A DNA stretch of 64,000 nucleotides. Source: Planctomycetales bacterium. Its GTDB lineage: Bacteria > Planctomycetota > Planctomycetia > Isosphaerales > Isosphaeraceae. The position numbers and the translations under genes are program-made. The stretch is from positions 1-64,000 of the forward strand of contig DAIDHB010000066.1 in the NCBI GenBank assembly GCA_027452145.1, in the 5' to 3' direction. Below the pieces are notes generated by a model. The model made no database searches. It was not told the origin of the DNA and saw only the letters and a program-made list of their open reading frames with translations. Shown piece by piece: positions 37,224 to 45,647 of this stretch (its first letter is position 1; each line of letters starts with the position of its first letter).

Positions 37224-38084
37224 TCAGCGGGCTCCTCGGCCGAGCAGGTTGCGATGCTTGAAGAAGTGCCGGATGCGCGGGACGAACGGCTGGTCGGTCG
37301 GGATCAGCAGGTAGTCCACGCCGGCGCGCTTGAGCTGGTCCTCGACGCGGCCCGGGTCGGCGTCGCGCAGCCGGCCGCGGACGACGAACGGCCGGCCGGT
37401 CTCGGCCTCGCGGGCGCGGACGAACCCGACGCCCGACAGCCGGTCCTCGGCCGGGTCCCTGAGCTGGAGCACGGCGCAGTCGTGTTGCTGGGCGACCCGC
37501 CGGAGCGCCGGGATCGCACGTGGGTCGTGCAGGTCGGACAGTGCGATCACCAGCACGCGGTCGGGCAGGCTGGGGGTCAGCTCGATCAGCCGATCGCCCA
37601 GCGACGTCGGCTCGTCGTAGCGATACGTCCGCAGCCGGTGCAGCCACTGGAGGATCTGGTCCTTCGACAGGCTGGGCCGGACGTGCAGATTCCGGCCCCC
37701 GACGCCCAGCAGCCCGACCGGGCTGATCCGGTCCAGGCAGGCCAGCGCCAGCCCGCCGGCCAGGAACACCGCGGTCTCGTACTTGCTGGGATGGTGCGAG
37801 CTGATCGTCATCGAGGCCGAGGTGTCCACCAGCAGGTAGACCGGCATCCGCTTGGGGGCCTCGTACTCCTTGACGTGGACCTTGCGCGTCCGCGCCGTGA
37901 CCCGCCAGTCGATCAGCTTGATCGGGTCGCCGTACTGATAGGGTCGCGACTGGACGTATTCGACCCCCGCGCCCAAAAACGGCGAGCGATCGGTGCCGTA
38001 GCTCAGGCTGTCGGCCAGCCGCTTCACGGCCAGGTAGAACTGCCGCGAGTCGAGAACCTCGTGCGATTCGATCCGGCCCTGCAT
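37224..38084 (-). CDS. DUF58 domain protein of the MoxR cluster
   Basis: The ATG at 38084 has GGAGGAGAAG upstream; a long upstream open frame to 38390 only overlaps the MoxR gene. The 286-residue product has the DUF58 signature YGDPIKLIDW (51-60), preceded by FLGAGVEYVQSRPYQ, and a VWA-like fold with DTSAS (D87, S89, S91). There is no membrane segment. DUF58 proteins are encoded directly after MoxR ATPases, as here, and are thought to be their substrates or adaptors. Confidence 0.87.
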   Translation of the reverse strand: MQGRIESHEVLDSRQFYLAVKRLADSLSYGTDRSPFLGAGVEYVQSRPYQYGDPIKLIDWRVTARTRKVHVKEYEAPKRMPVYLLVDTSASMTISSHHPSKYETAVFLAGGLALACLDRISPVGLLGVGGRNLHVRPSLSKDQILQWLHRLRTYRYDEPTSLGDRLIELTPSLPDRVLVIALSDLHDPRAIPALRRVAQQHDCAVLQLRDPAEDRLSGVGFVRAREAETGRPFVVRGRLRDADPGRVEDQLKRAGVDYLLIPTDQPFVPRIRHFFKHRNLLGRGAR

Positions 38085-38122
38085 GGGGTCTTCTCCTCCC
38101 GCGAGGCGACGGGTGGGTCGGT

Positions 38123-39172
38123 TCAGGCGTGCCGGCCGTTGCGCTCGGCGTTCACGCCGTACGGCCCGAGGATCTCGCGCAGGACGTCGGCGCCGGTGAC
38201 GCCGTCGGCCAGAGCCTCGTAGGTCAGCCGGATGCGGTGGAGGATCACGTCCTCGGCCAGGGCGAACAGGTCCTCGGGGATCACGTAATCCCGCCCGTGG
38301 ATCAGCGCGCGGGCCCGCGAGCCCTTGAGCAGGGCGATCCCGGCACGCGGGCTGGAGCCCAGCTCGATCAGGGGATGCTTGCGCGTCCATGTCACAATCT
38401 CGACGACGTGCTCGGTGAAGGTCTCGCTGACATAGACGTCGTGCACGGCCTCCATGGCGGCGACGAGCTCCTCGGTCGTGGCGACCGGGCCGCCCTCCAT
38501 CGCGTCGAACTCGGTGCGCGCGACCGCGCCACGGTCCTCGCGGCGGATGCCCAGCGCGGCGTTGCGCCGGAGGATCTCCTTCTCTTCCTCGCGAGCCGGA
38601 TAGTCGAGCCGGTGGCAGAGCATGAACCGGTCGAGCTGCGCCTCGGGCAGCTCGAACGTGCCCGATTGCTCGATCGGATTCTGGGTGGCGATCACCAGGA
38701 AAGGCGCCGGCAGCTTGAACGTCTCGTTGCCGATCGTGACCCGGCGCTCCTGCATCGCCTCGAGCAGGGCGCTCTGCACCTTGGGCGCGGCGCGATTGAT
38801 CTCGTCGGCCAATAGCAGGTTGGTGAAGATCGGCCCCTTGTGGATGCGGAAATCATTCGTCCGCTGGTCGAGGATCTCCGAGCCGAGGATGTCGGAGGGG
38901 AGCAGATCCACCGTGAACTGAATCCGGGCGAAGTGCAGGTCGATCGTCTTCGACAGCGTGGCGACTAGCAGCGTCTTGGCCAGGCCGGGCACGCCCTGGA
39001 GCAAAAGATGTCCGCCGGTGAAAAGCGCGATCAGGAGCCGCTCGACCACCACGTCCTGGCCGACGACCACCGTCCCAACCCGCTCGCGCACCTTCCGGAT
39101 GAATTCGAGCGTCTCGGGGGGGATTGCTCCCGAGACGCGACCCTGGACCCCCGGGCTCTCCACCATGCTCAT
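38123..39172 (-). CDS. MoxR-family AAA+ ATPase
   Basis: The 349-residue product has Walker A GVPGLAKT (60-67), Walker B LLLADEIN (119-126), sensor 1 ATQNPIEQSGTFELPEAQLD and the C-terminal lid. The family is chaperone-like and works with VWA proteins. It is the first gene of a minus-strand cluster: MoxR, DUF58, single-pass protein, VWA, VWA, TPR and the 1326-residue protein. The first five are tightly spaced, consistent with one operon. Confidence 0.93.
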   Translation of the reverse strand: MSMVESPGVQGRVSGAIPPETLEFIRKVRERVGTVVVGQDVVVERLLIALFTGGHLLLQGVPGLAKTLLVATLSKTIDLHFARIQFTVDLLPSDILGSEILDQRTNDFRIHKGPIFTNLLLADEINRAAPKVQSALLEAMQERRVTIGNETFKLPAPFLVIATQNPIEQSGTFELPEAQLDRFMLCHRLDYPAREEEKEILRRNAALGIRREDRGAVARTEFDAMEGGPVATTEELVAAMEAVHDVYVSETFTEHVVEIVTWTRKHPLIELGSSPRAGIALLKGSRARALIHGRDYVIPEDLFALAEDVILHRIRLTYEALADGVTGADVLREILGPYGVNAERNGRHA

Positions 39173-39382
39173 GGCTCGATCACCTCGCTCGTCCGCAGGA
39201 GGAACAGGGCGTCACACCCGCCGCGCCGGCGGCCCGGCCCGGACAACTGTCTTGCACCGAGCCATCATAGCGACCGCCCGCGCGGGGATTGCAAGGCTTT
39301 TTCCGAATTCCGTCGTGGAACACGATGTTCAGGGTGCGATATAATCGGTCCGAGTGAATCCCTCTGGCGCGAGTCGAGAATC

Positions 39383-40198
39383 ATGGACACTCCATTTCCC
39401 GGCATGGATCCTTACCTGGAGCATCCGGCCCTCTGGCCGAGCGTGCACTTCCGGCTGATTTCAGCCATATCGGAACAGCTCGCGCCGAGTCTCAGGCCCC
39501 GATACGTCGCATCCGTGGAAGAACGTGTCTTCATCGAGAGTCCCAACGATCGGGTTCCCGACGTCTGGGTCCAGGAGGTGGGCCCAGGGCGTCGAATGCC
39601 GCTGCCCAGGTCGGGCCTGTCGATCGCATCGCCACTCGTGGTGGAGGTCGAACAACAGGAAGTCCGCGAGCACTACATCACGATCCTGGACCGATATCGC
39701 GATCTCGGGGTCGTTACGATCATCGAGCTCCTCAGCCCCAGCAACAAGGCCGGCGGGCCGGGTCGCGATTCCTATCTGGCCAAGCAGAGAGAAGTCCGCG
39801 GCGGCGAATGCCACCTGGTCGAGATCGACCTGCTGCGCCGCGGGACCCACGTCATGAGCGTCCCGGAATCCCACGTCAAGCCGGCGAGGCCGTTTGATTA
39901 TTTGGTTTGCGTGAATCGCTGGACTGCCCGTAACCGGTTCGAGCTCTACAGATGGAACCTCCGGGAACCGCTTCCCACGATCGGCATCCCCCTTGCCGAT
40001 CCGGACCCGGACATCCCGCTGGCGCTCCAGTCCGCGATGGAACATGTCTATCGGGTCGGAGGATACGACCTCCGCGTCCGCTACGACGAACCCTGCGTCC
40101 CGCCGCTTTCGCCCGAGGACCAGGAGTGGGCCACGCAGCGCTGGGCGGCCTATCGCCGGGAGCATCCGGACCTGTTCCCGGACGCCAACGGCCATTGA
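39383..40198 (+). CDS. DUF4058 family protein (canonical form)
   Basis: The ATG at 39383 gives 271 residues beginning MDTPFPGMDPYLEHPALWPS, the diagnostic DUF4058 N-terminus. The core VTIIELLSPSNKAGGPGRDS followed by HLVEIDLLRRG resembles a PD-(D/E)XK-type nuclease fold (E...ExD), although no nuclease activity is established. The family is strongly expanded in planctomycetes and cyanobacteria. A second, diverged member is at 53129-53863. Confidence 0.9.
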   Translation: MDTPFPGMDPYLEHPALWPSVHFRLISAISEQLAPSLRPRYVASVEERVFIESPNDRVPDVWVQEVGPGRRMPLPRSGLSIASPLVVEVEQQEVREHYITILDRYRDLGVVTIIELLSPSNKAGGPGRDSYLAKQREVRGGECHLVEIDLLRRGTHVMSVPESHVKPARPFDYLVCVNRWTARNRFELYRWNLREPLPTIGIPLADPDPDIPLALQSAMEHVYRVGGYDLRVRYDEPCVPPLSPEDQEWATQRWAAYRREHPDLFPDANGH

Positions 40199-40215
40199 CT
40201 CGATCGGCCCGGCGA

Positions 40216-40241
40216 GGGGCCCCGGCCGGCGCCGGGGCCCC
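40216..40241. terminator. Strong bidirectional hairpin
   Basis: GGGGCCCCGGC (40216-40226) pairs perfectly with GCCGGGGCCCC (40231-40241) around a 4-base loop, between the convergent ends of the DUF4058 gene and the DUF1559-tailed gene. The 11-bp all-GC stem supports terminator function, although no T-tract is present. Confidence 0.6.
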
Positions 40242-40258
40242 CGCAGGCGATTCGTCCT

Positions 40259-42763
40259 TCAATACGCATTGGCGTTGATGACCTCGCCGCCGGCGCGGGT
40301 CAAGAGCGCCTTCCAGACCTGCATGTTGATCGACTTCTTGATGAAGCGGACCGAGCCGTCGCAGAATCCCACATTGAGGCCGCCGGGGTGCGGCGAGCCG
40401 GCGCCGAAGAGGGACGGCTTGGCCTTGGCGTCGAACTTCAGGTCATCGGGCTTGGTCCAGGGCACCGCGTCGTCCGACTCGACGATCGCGATCGTGTTCG
40501 ACGTACCGTCGGTGATGGCCTGGAGCCCGACCCCCTGGCCCATCTCGTCGTACAGCGCCCCCTCGCCGACGAACACGCGATAGGTCGTCGTTCCCGGCTC
40601 CGCCTTCTTGCGGCTCGGGCAGAGGAAGACGTTCGGCATCTCCTTGATGAGCGGCTTGTTGTTCGGGCTGTCCCACGGCTCGTCCAGCTTGAACTTGTTG
40701 TACAGCTCCTGCTGCTCGACGTAGGGCAAGATCGCGACGCGCCAGCTCAGGAGCGGCTTGCCGTCCTTGTCGGTGATCGCCGGCGCGGGGAAGACGTTCG
40801 TGGCCGAGTGGGTGTTGTGAAACGCCAGCATCATCTGCTTGAGGTTATTGGTGCACTGGGCACGGTGGGCGGCCTCGCGCGAGGACGAGACGGCCGGCAG
40901 CAGGAGCGCGCTCCAGAAGGCGAAGACGGCCGGCGAGGTGATTCCTGGGACCGGCTCGCGCGTGCTCAGGGTAGCGCCATGATCATCCACCGACATCGCG
41001 GTGAACGCTGGGAACAGGTGGGGGCTCAGCTCTTCGGCCCTGGGCAGGTTCTCGGGCTCGATCTTCAGGAGCGGCTGCCCCGGACCGCCCTGGAACTGGC
41101 GCCGCTGGGCGGCAACCTGCTGGTTGATCTGCTCCGCCAGGATCGGCAGGGCCTCGACGACCGCCGGGATCGTCTCGCGCGGGTCGTTGACCCGCAGGTA
41201 GACCAGCTTGCCCGGGACATGCTTCATGACCGCGGCGTAGACATCATCCGGCTTCCACCGGCCGTCGGGCTTATCAGCCGAGAGCGCGGCGACCTTGTCG
41301 GCCGCGGCCGTCGAGGCGCCGATGACGAGCTGGTCCTTGCCGAAGATGATCGTCGGGCGATACAGGGTCGAGAACGGCGGCGGCAGCATCCCCTGCGGCA
41401 GGTCGAGGACATATTTCGGCCGCGGCCCATCTTCCTTGCGGAACGACAGGCCACCGTCGCCGCCCGGCTGGCCCATGGCCTGCGCGAGGGCGATGTTGGC
41501 CGCCTTGATGAGTCCCTCGCTCGCCCGGCCCAGCGCCACCTCGTCGCGGACATCGATCGCGATCGTCGCGCCGCCGGACCGGTTGATCATCGCGGCGGCT
41601 CGGCTGCCGCCGGCCGGGCTGGCGGGCTCCTGCATCGAGAACACCAGCCGATGGCCCAGCCCGGCGATCAGATCCTTCTTCAGGCTGAAGCCGAACGTCT
41701 GGTTGATGCCCTGCTCGGCCGCCTCGGCGATGTCCGGGCCGCCGGGCTGCGCTGCCTTGATCATCTCCACGACTCGGTCGAAGGTCTTCGACCAGTCGAC
41801 CGACACCACGATGAACCCGCGCACGTTGGCCGGGATCGGCGGCAACGAGCCGGCGTCGAACGTCGGCTGGTCGACCATCGCGAGCAGCCCGCGGCGCGGC
41901 GACGGCGCGACGGCGCGGATCACCGTCCGCATCGCATCGCCCTCGAAGCCCCAGGTAAAGTCGACTTGCTTCACTCCATCGAAGCCCAGCTTGATCGCCT
42001 GCGGGGGCAGCTTCGGCAAGCCGGCGAAGTCGACGAACGCCACCGCGCCCGGCGTGTAGGCCCCCTCGGGCTTGAAGAGCTCCTGGCGCTTCGGATGGTC
42101 GACGGCATTGGGCGTCTTGCCCTCCAGCACGGCGATGACCTCCTGAGGCCGGGTGGTGACGACCAGATCGTCCTTCTCGTACCACCACGAGGTCTCGCCG
42201 TTGGGGAACTGGTGGATCTGGCGGGCGCCGGGCTGTTCCTTGGCCTCCTCGGCCTGCGGCTGGACGGGCCGGCCGGCACGCTGGATCGTCTCGAAGAACC
42301 GGCGAAACTCGGGCTTTGCCCCGTCGCGGAACACGATGACCATCCCCAGCTCATCGGAATCCTTGCCCCAGACGGCCAGCACCATCCCCCGGCGCAGGAT
42401 CAGCTTGTAGCTGGAGATGAAGTCGTCCGCCGAGATGGGCGCCCCGGAGTTGGCGATGAGCTGGTGGACGATGTCGTCGACCAGCGGGCCGAACCTGGTC
42501 TGAGTGAGCAGCTTGTTCGCCGCCGAGCCCTTCCAGGCCGCCTCATGCGCGTCGACGCCCTGATATTCCATGAAGCCGACCAGCGCCTCACGCGGGGCGT
42601 AGCGTGCTAGCGGCGCCGCCTTGCTCGTCGCGTCGGCCGGCGCCTGGGCCACTGCCCACGCCGGCGCCGCCGCCACAACGAGGACCATCCCCGCGATCGA
42701 TCGCCGGAGCATCCCGCCCGCCCGCCGATCGACCGTCCCGCCTCGCTTCTTGCCCAAATTCAT
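40259..42763 (-). CDS. Exported protein with C-terminal DUF1559 (H-X9-DG) domain
   Basis: The ATG at 42763 gives 834 residues. A signal peptide (SIAGMVLVVAAAPAWAVAQA) is followed by about 600 residues of a planctomycete-type extracellular region (VLAVWGKDSDELGMVIVFRD; GFIVVSVDWSKTFDRVVEMI). The C-terminal 200 residues form a DUF1559 domain: CTNNLKQMMLAFHNTHSATN, LSWRVAILPYVEQQELYNKF, ITDGTSNTIAIVE, and the closing HPGGLNVGFCDGSVRFI, the H-X9-DG motif. Typical DUF1559 proteins have an N-terminal pilin-like signal before this domain; here it is joined to a long exported domain instead. Confidence 0.85.
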   Translation of the reverse strand: MNLGKKRGGTVDRRAGGMLRRSIAGMVLVVAAAPAWAVAQAPADATSKAAPLARYAPREALVGFMEYQGVDAHEAAWKGSAANKLLTQTRFGPLVDDIVHQLIANSGAPISADDFISSYKLILRRGMVLAVWGKDSDELGMVIVFRDGAKPEFRRFFETIQRAGRPVQPQAEEAKEQPGARQIHQFPNGETSWWYEKDDLVVTTRPQEVIAVLEGKTPNAVDHPKRQELFKPEGAYTPGAVAFVDFAGLPKLPPQAIKLGFDGVKQVDFTWGFEGDAMRTVIRAVAPSPRRGLLAMVDQPTFDAGSLPPIPANVRGFIVVSVDWSKTFDRVVEMIKAAQPGGPDIAEAAEQGINQTFGFSLKKDLIAGLGHRLVFSMQEPASPAGGSRAAAMINRSGGATIAIDVRDEVALGRASEGLIKAANIALAQAMGQPGGDGGLSFRKEDGPRPKYVLDLPQGMLPPPFSTLYRPTIIFGKDQLVIGASTAAADKVAALSADKPDGRWKPDDVYAAVMKHVPGKLVYLRVNDPRETIPAVVEALPILAEQINQQVAAQRRQFQGGPGQPLLKIEPENLPRAEELSPHLFPAFTAMSVDDHGATLSTREPVPGITSPAVFAFWSALLLPAVSSSREAAHRAQCTNNLKQMMLAFHNTHSATNVFPAPAITDKDGKPLLSWRVAILPYVEQQELYNKFKLDEPWDSPNNKPLIKEMPNVFLCPSRKKAEPGTTTYRVFVGEGALYDEMGQGVGLQAITDGTSNTIAIVESDDAVPWTKPDDLKFDAKAKPSLFGAGSPHPGGLNVGFCDGSVRFIKKSINMQVWKALLTRAGGEVINANAY

Positions 42764-43059
42764 CGATGACTCCTCATCTGGTGGAGGACCGGCTCGCCAA
42801 CCCACTCGCACGGCCGACCAACACGACCGACCACGACCCGGCCGGATTCTTTCGGACCTACGATATCCGTCAGAGGTTGGCGGTTCCACCCAGCACTTCG
42901 CTCATTCGCCCGGTTCATTCGGAAACTTTCGGCCCAGATGCATGCAGTCACGGATCAGGGGTCGCCGATTCCCTCGCGGAACTGCAACCCTGGGCGGGGT
43001 CCATTACATTACTGTTGTGTCGCGAGGCGGGATGCGGTTGCAGCGAGGGGGTCAGGAAG
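42764..43059. other. Divergent intergenic region
   Basis: These 296 bases lie between the divergent DUF1559-tailed gene and the ECF-TolC fusion and must hold both promoters. No convincing -35/-10 pair was identified, and no gene is supported. Confidence 0.4.
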
Positions 43060-45378
43060 ATGCCAATTCTCCGAGAACTCGCTCTGGGGCGTCGGCTCGA
43101 GGCGCTGTTCGACCTCGGGGCGATCCGCGAGCTGACGGACGGGCAACTGCTGGAGCGGTTCGCCCGGGGCGAGGGCGAGGCCGCCGGGCTGGCCTTTGCC
43201 GCGCTGGTGGAGCGGCACGGCGCGATGGTGATGCGCGTCTGCCGGGCCCAACTGGCCGACCCGCACGAGTGCCACGACGCCTTCCAGGCCACGTTCCTCG
43301 TCCTGATCGAAAAGGCGCGGGGATTGTGGGTGAAGGACTCGCTGGGCCCCTGGCTGCACCAGGTCGCGGTGCGGACCGCGTCCGCCGCGCGCCTGGCGGC
43401 GATCCGACGGCGCCGGCTCGAGCGACGGGCCGCCGAGATGGCCGATCGCCGCGAGGCGACCGACGACCGTGAAAACGTCGATCAGGCCGGGTTGCTCCAT
43501 CGCGAGATCGACCGATTGCCCGAGCGGTATCGCGTCCCGATCGTGCTCTGCGACCTGGAAGGCCGCACCTGCGAGGAGGCGGCGCGGGTGATGGGTTGCC
43601 CGGTCGGCACGGTCAAGTCCTGGCGATCGCGGGGGCGCGAGCGCCTGCGACGGCGGCTGATCGGCGGCGGACTGGCGCCGGGCCTAGCGCTGGAGGTCGC
43701 GCTGGGAACCGACGGCGCGCGGGCCTCGGCCGCCGACTGGACGGCGGCAGCCGAGCGGATGATCCGGGTTGCGACCGATCGAATGGCGGCCGGGGAGGTC
43801 CCGGCCCGGGTCGCCGCACTGGCAAAAGGAGTGCTCATGTCCATGTTCCTGAGCAGGTTACGAACGACAGCAGCCGCCCTGGGCGTCCTGGCGATCGCTG
43901 GGGCCGGCCTGACCGCCGCGGCGCGAGTCGATGGCGGCGGCCAGCCGGCGGGACCCGATGCCCCGCCGGCCGCGAGGCAGGCCCGATCGGAGGCACCCTG
44001 GGCGCCGCAGGCCATCGGCCCGACCGAGGACGCCGAGGTCTGGAGGCTCTCGCTCCGCGAGGCGATCTGGATCGGCCTGGACAACGCGGACTGGGTCCGC
44101 ATCATCCGCGTCGGGCGGAACGAGGGGATCGGCGTGATCGCACCGCGTTCAGCCGACGCGGATATCCAGGTCTTCCGCAAGTCGGCGATGGCCAGGTTAC
44201 GGGCCATCGAGCAGGCTTACTGGGAGCTGGCCGCGGCCCAGGTCCAGCTCTGGGCGGATGAAAAAGCCCTGAGCGTGGGCCAACAGATTCTGGCTCGCGA
44301 GCAGGCCGAGCTGAAGGCGGGGCAGGGCCACAAGGCCGACGTCGCCGAGGCGAGCCAGCGGCTCGAGCAGTTCCGGCTCGAGGTCTTTACCCGCACCTCC
44401 GACGTGATCACCGCCGAGCGAAATCTCCGCGGGCAGATCGGCATGCCCCTCGCCGACAACCGCCGCATCGTGCCGGTCAGCGCGCCGTGCCTTACGGAGA
44501 TCGAGCCCAGTTGGCTGAAGTGCCTCAAGGCCCTGGAAGCGAATCATCCGGACGTCCTGATGGCGAGACGGCTGCTCGCGAAGGAGAAGAGTCGAGCCAG
44601 AGCGTCATTCGAGCCCCGCAACGAGCTTGCCGTGGGATTCCTGCCGGGAGTCGTCGAGGCGGACAGGGAAGGTTTCACCGCGTCCAGGAACTCGTCGAAC
44701 GACGAATCGCCCGATGTGAGTCGCCAGCAGATTCTCTACCAGCAGGCACTCGACGACGCGACCAGTAACATGACCCGCGCGCACCTGAAGGTCAACTCGA
44801 CTTACAAGCAGGCCCAGACCGCCTCGAAGTTGCGAGCCTCGTACGCGAAGCGTCTCGAGACGGAGCGCGCCCTCCACAAGGAGGGCAAGTTCGCGATCGA
44901 TCGACTGCTGGACACTGTCAGCGGCTACGCGACGGCGCTGGGGACCGAGTCACGGTACGAGAGCCTCTACAACATCGCCCTGGCCCAGCTTGAGGAGGCC
45001 AGGGGGACCTTGCTTCACCAGGACCAGATCGAGGTGGCCCAGGCCGCCACGGCCGCACCGCCGAACGCCCGGCCTGGGGCCGAATTGCCCACGCTGCCGG
45101 CCCCGAGCGTCAACCTGCCTCTGGCCCCAGGATCGCGGACGCCATCCCCAGCCCAGCCGGTCGGTCCGGCACCGCCGACACCGGCCGAGATCCCCGCGGC
45201 GGCCCGCCGGGTCGCGGCTCCCTCGAAGCGGGACGAAGCGAGGCCCGCCCCCGCCGCCGGCTTGAAGACCTACACATTCCAGGTTTCCATCGGGAGCGGC
45301 CCCCGGCCGTTCGAGATCCGCGGGTCGCTCACCGTCGCGCCGGGCGACGGCGACGGGGGCGGGGGCGGTGCGAGGTGA
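43060..45378 (+). CDS. ECF sigma factor-TM-TolC-like coiled-coil fusion
   Basis: The ATG at 43060 has GAGGGG 9 bases upstream; the frame is open back to 42604 only by chance. The 772-residue protein has sigma region 2 (FAALVERHGAMVMRVCRAQL, then HDAFQATFLVLIEKA), region 4 (LPERYRVPIVLCDLEGRTCE, EEAARVMGCPVGTVKSWRSR) and a membrane segment (TTAAALGVLAIAGAGLTAAA). The outer half resembles outer-membrane efflux (OEP/TolC) proteins: SLREAIWIGLDNADWVRIIR, AIEQAYWELAAAQVQLWADE, LRGQIGMPLADNRRIVPVSA and KLRASYAKRLETERALHKEG. The tail is Pro/Ala-rich. An inner-membrane-anchored TolC-like domain cannot be a normal channel, so a sensory or tethering role is inferred. Confidence 0.85.
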   Translation: MPILRELALGRRLEALFDLGAIRELTDGQLLERFARGEGEAAGLAFAALVERHGAMVMRVCRAQLADPHECHDAFQATFLVLIEKARGLWVKDSLGPWLHQVAVRTASAARLAAIRRRRLERRAAEMADRREATDDRENVDQAGLLHREIDRLPERYRVPIVLCDLEGRTCEEAARVMGCPVGTVKSWRSRGRERLRRRLIGGGLAPGLALEVALGTDGARASAADWTAAAERMIRVATDRMAAGEVPARVAALAKGVLMSMFLSRLRTTAAALGVLAIAGAGLTAAARVDGGGQPAGPDAPPAARQARSEAPWAPQAIGPTEDAEVWRLSLREAIWIGLDNADWVRIIRVGRNEGIGVIAPRSADADIQVFRKSAMARLRAIEQAYWELAAAQVQLWADEKALSVGQQILAREQAELKAGQGHKADVAEASQRLEQFRLEVFTRTSDVITAERNLRGQIGMPLADNRRIVPVSAPCLTEIEPSWLKCLKALEANHPDVLMARRLLAKEKSRARASFEPRNELAVGFLPGVVEADREGFTASRNSSNDESPDVSRQQILYQQALDDATSNMTRAHLKVNSTYKQAQTASKLRASYAKRLETERALHKEGKFAIDRLLDTVSGYATALGTESRYESLYNIALAQLEEARGTLLHQDQIEVAQAATAAPPNARPGAELPTLPAPSVNLPLAPGSRTPSPAQPVGPAPPTPAEIPAAARRVAAPSKRDEARPAPAAGLKTYTFQVSIGSGPRPFEIRGSLTVAPGDGDGGGGGAR

Positions 45379-45544
45379 ATCGGCGTGCCGCGACTGGCTT
45401 CCGCCCACCCGCCGAGGTGAACATCCGCCTCGAAGATGCCCGGGTTATCTTCGAAGGTGCTCGCGCGCACAAGACGGCGCCTTCGATACGAGGGGGCGCC
45501 TTCGAAGGTTACGGGGATCTGCAAGCTCGTTCGCTGACCCTCGT

Positions 45545-45646
45545 ATTACGCCGGCCTGAGAGATCCTCAAGTAGGTCGGGCAGTCTTGCCCGACGTGAAT
45601 GCCGAGTCGGGCAAGACTGCCCGACCTACTTTCATGCCGGCGTAAT
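45545..45646. repeat. About 100-bp dispersed palindromic element, copy B
   Basis: The outer ends ATTACGCCGGC (45545-45555) and GCCGGCGTAAT (45636-45646) are inverted. The inner arms GTAGGTCGGGCAGTCTTGCC... (from 45571) and ...GGCAAGACTGCCCGACCTAC (to 45629) are also inverted. The flanking words GATCCTCA and TTTCAT match copy A at 9187-9285. Core bases differ from copy A in a compensated way (GTCGGGCA/TGCCCGAC versus GTCAGGCT/AGCCTGAC). It lies between convergent genes. Confidence 0.85.
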
Positions 45647-45647
45647 G

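Noticed and set aside
42604..43059. N-terminal extension of the ECF-TolC fusion
   Set aside because: The sequence is compositional, overlaps the divergent gene and precedes a clear start with GAGGGG at 43045-43050.
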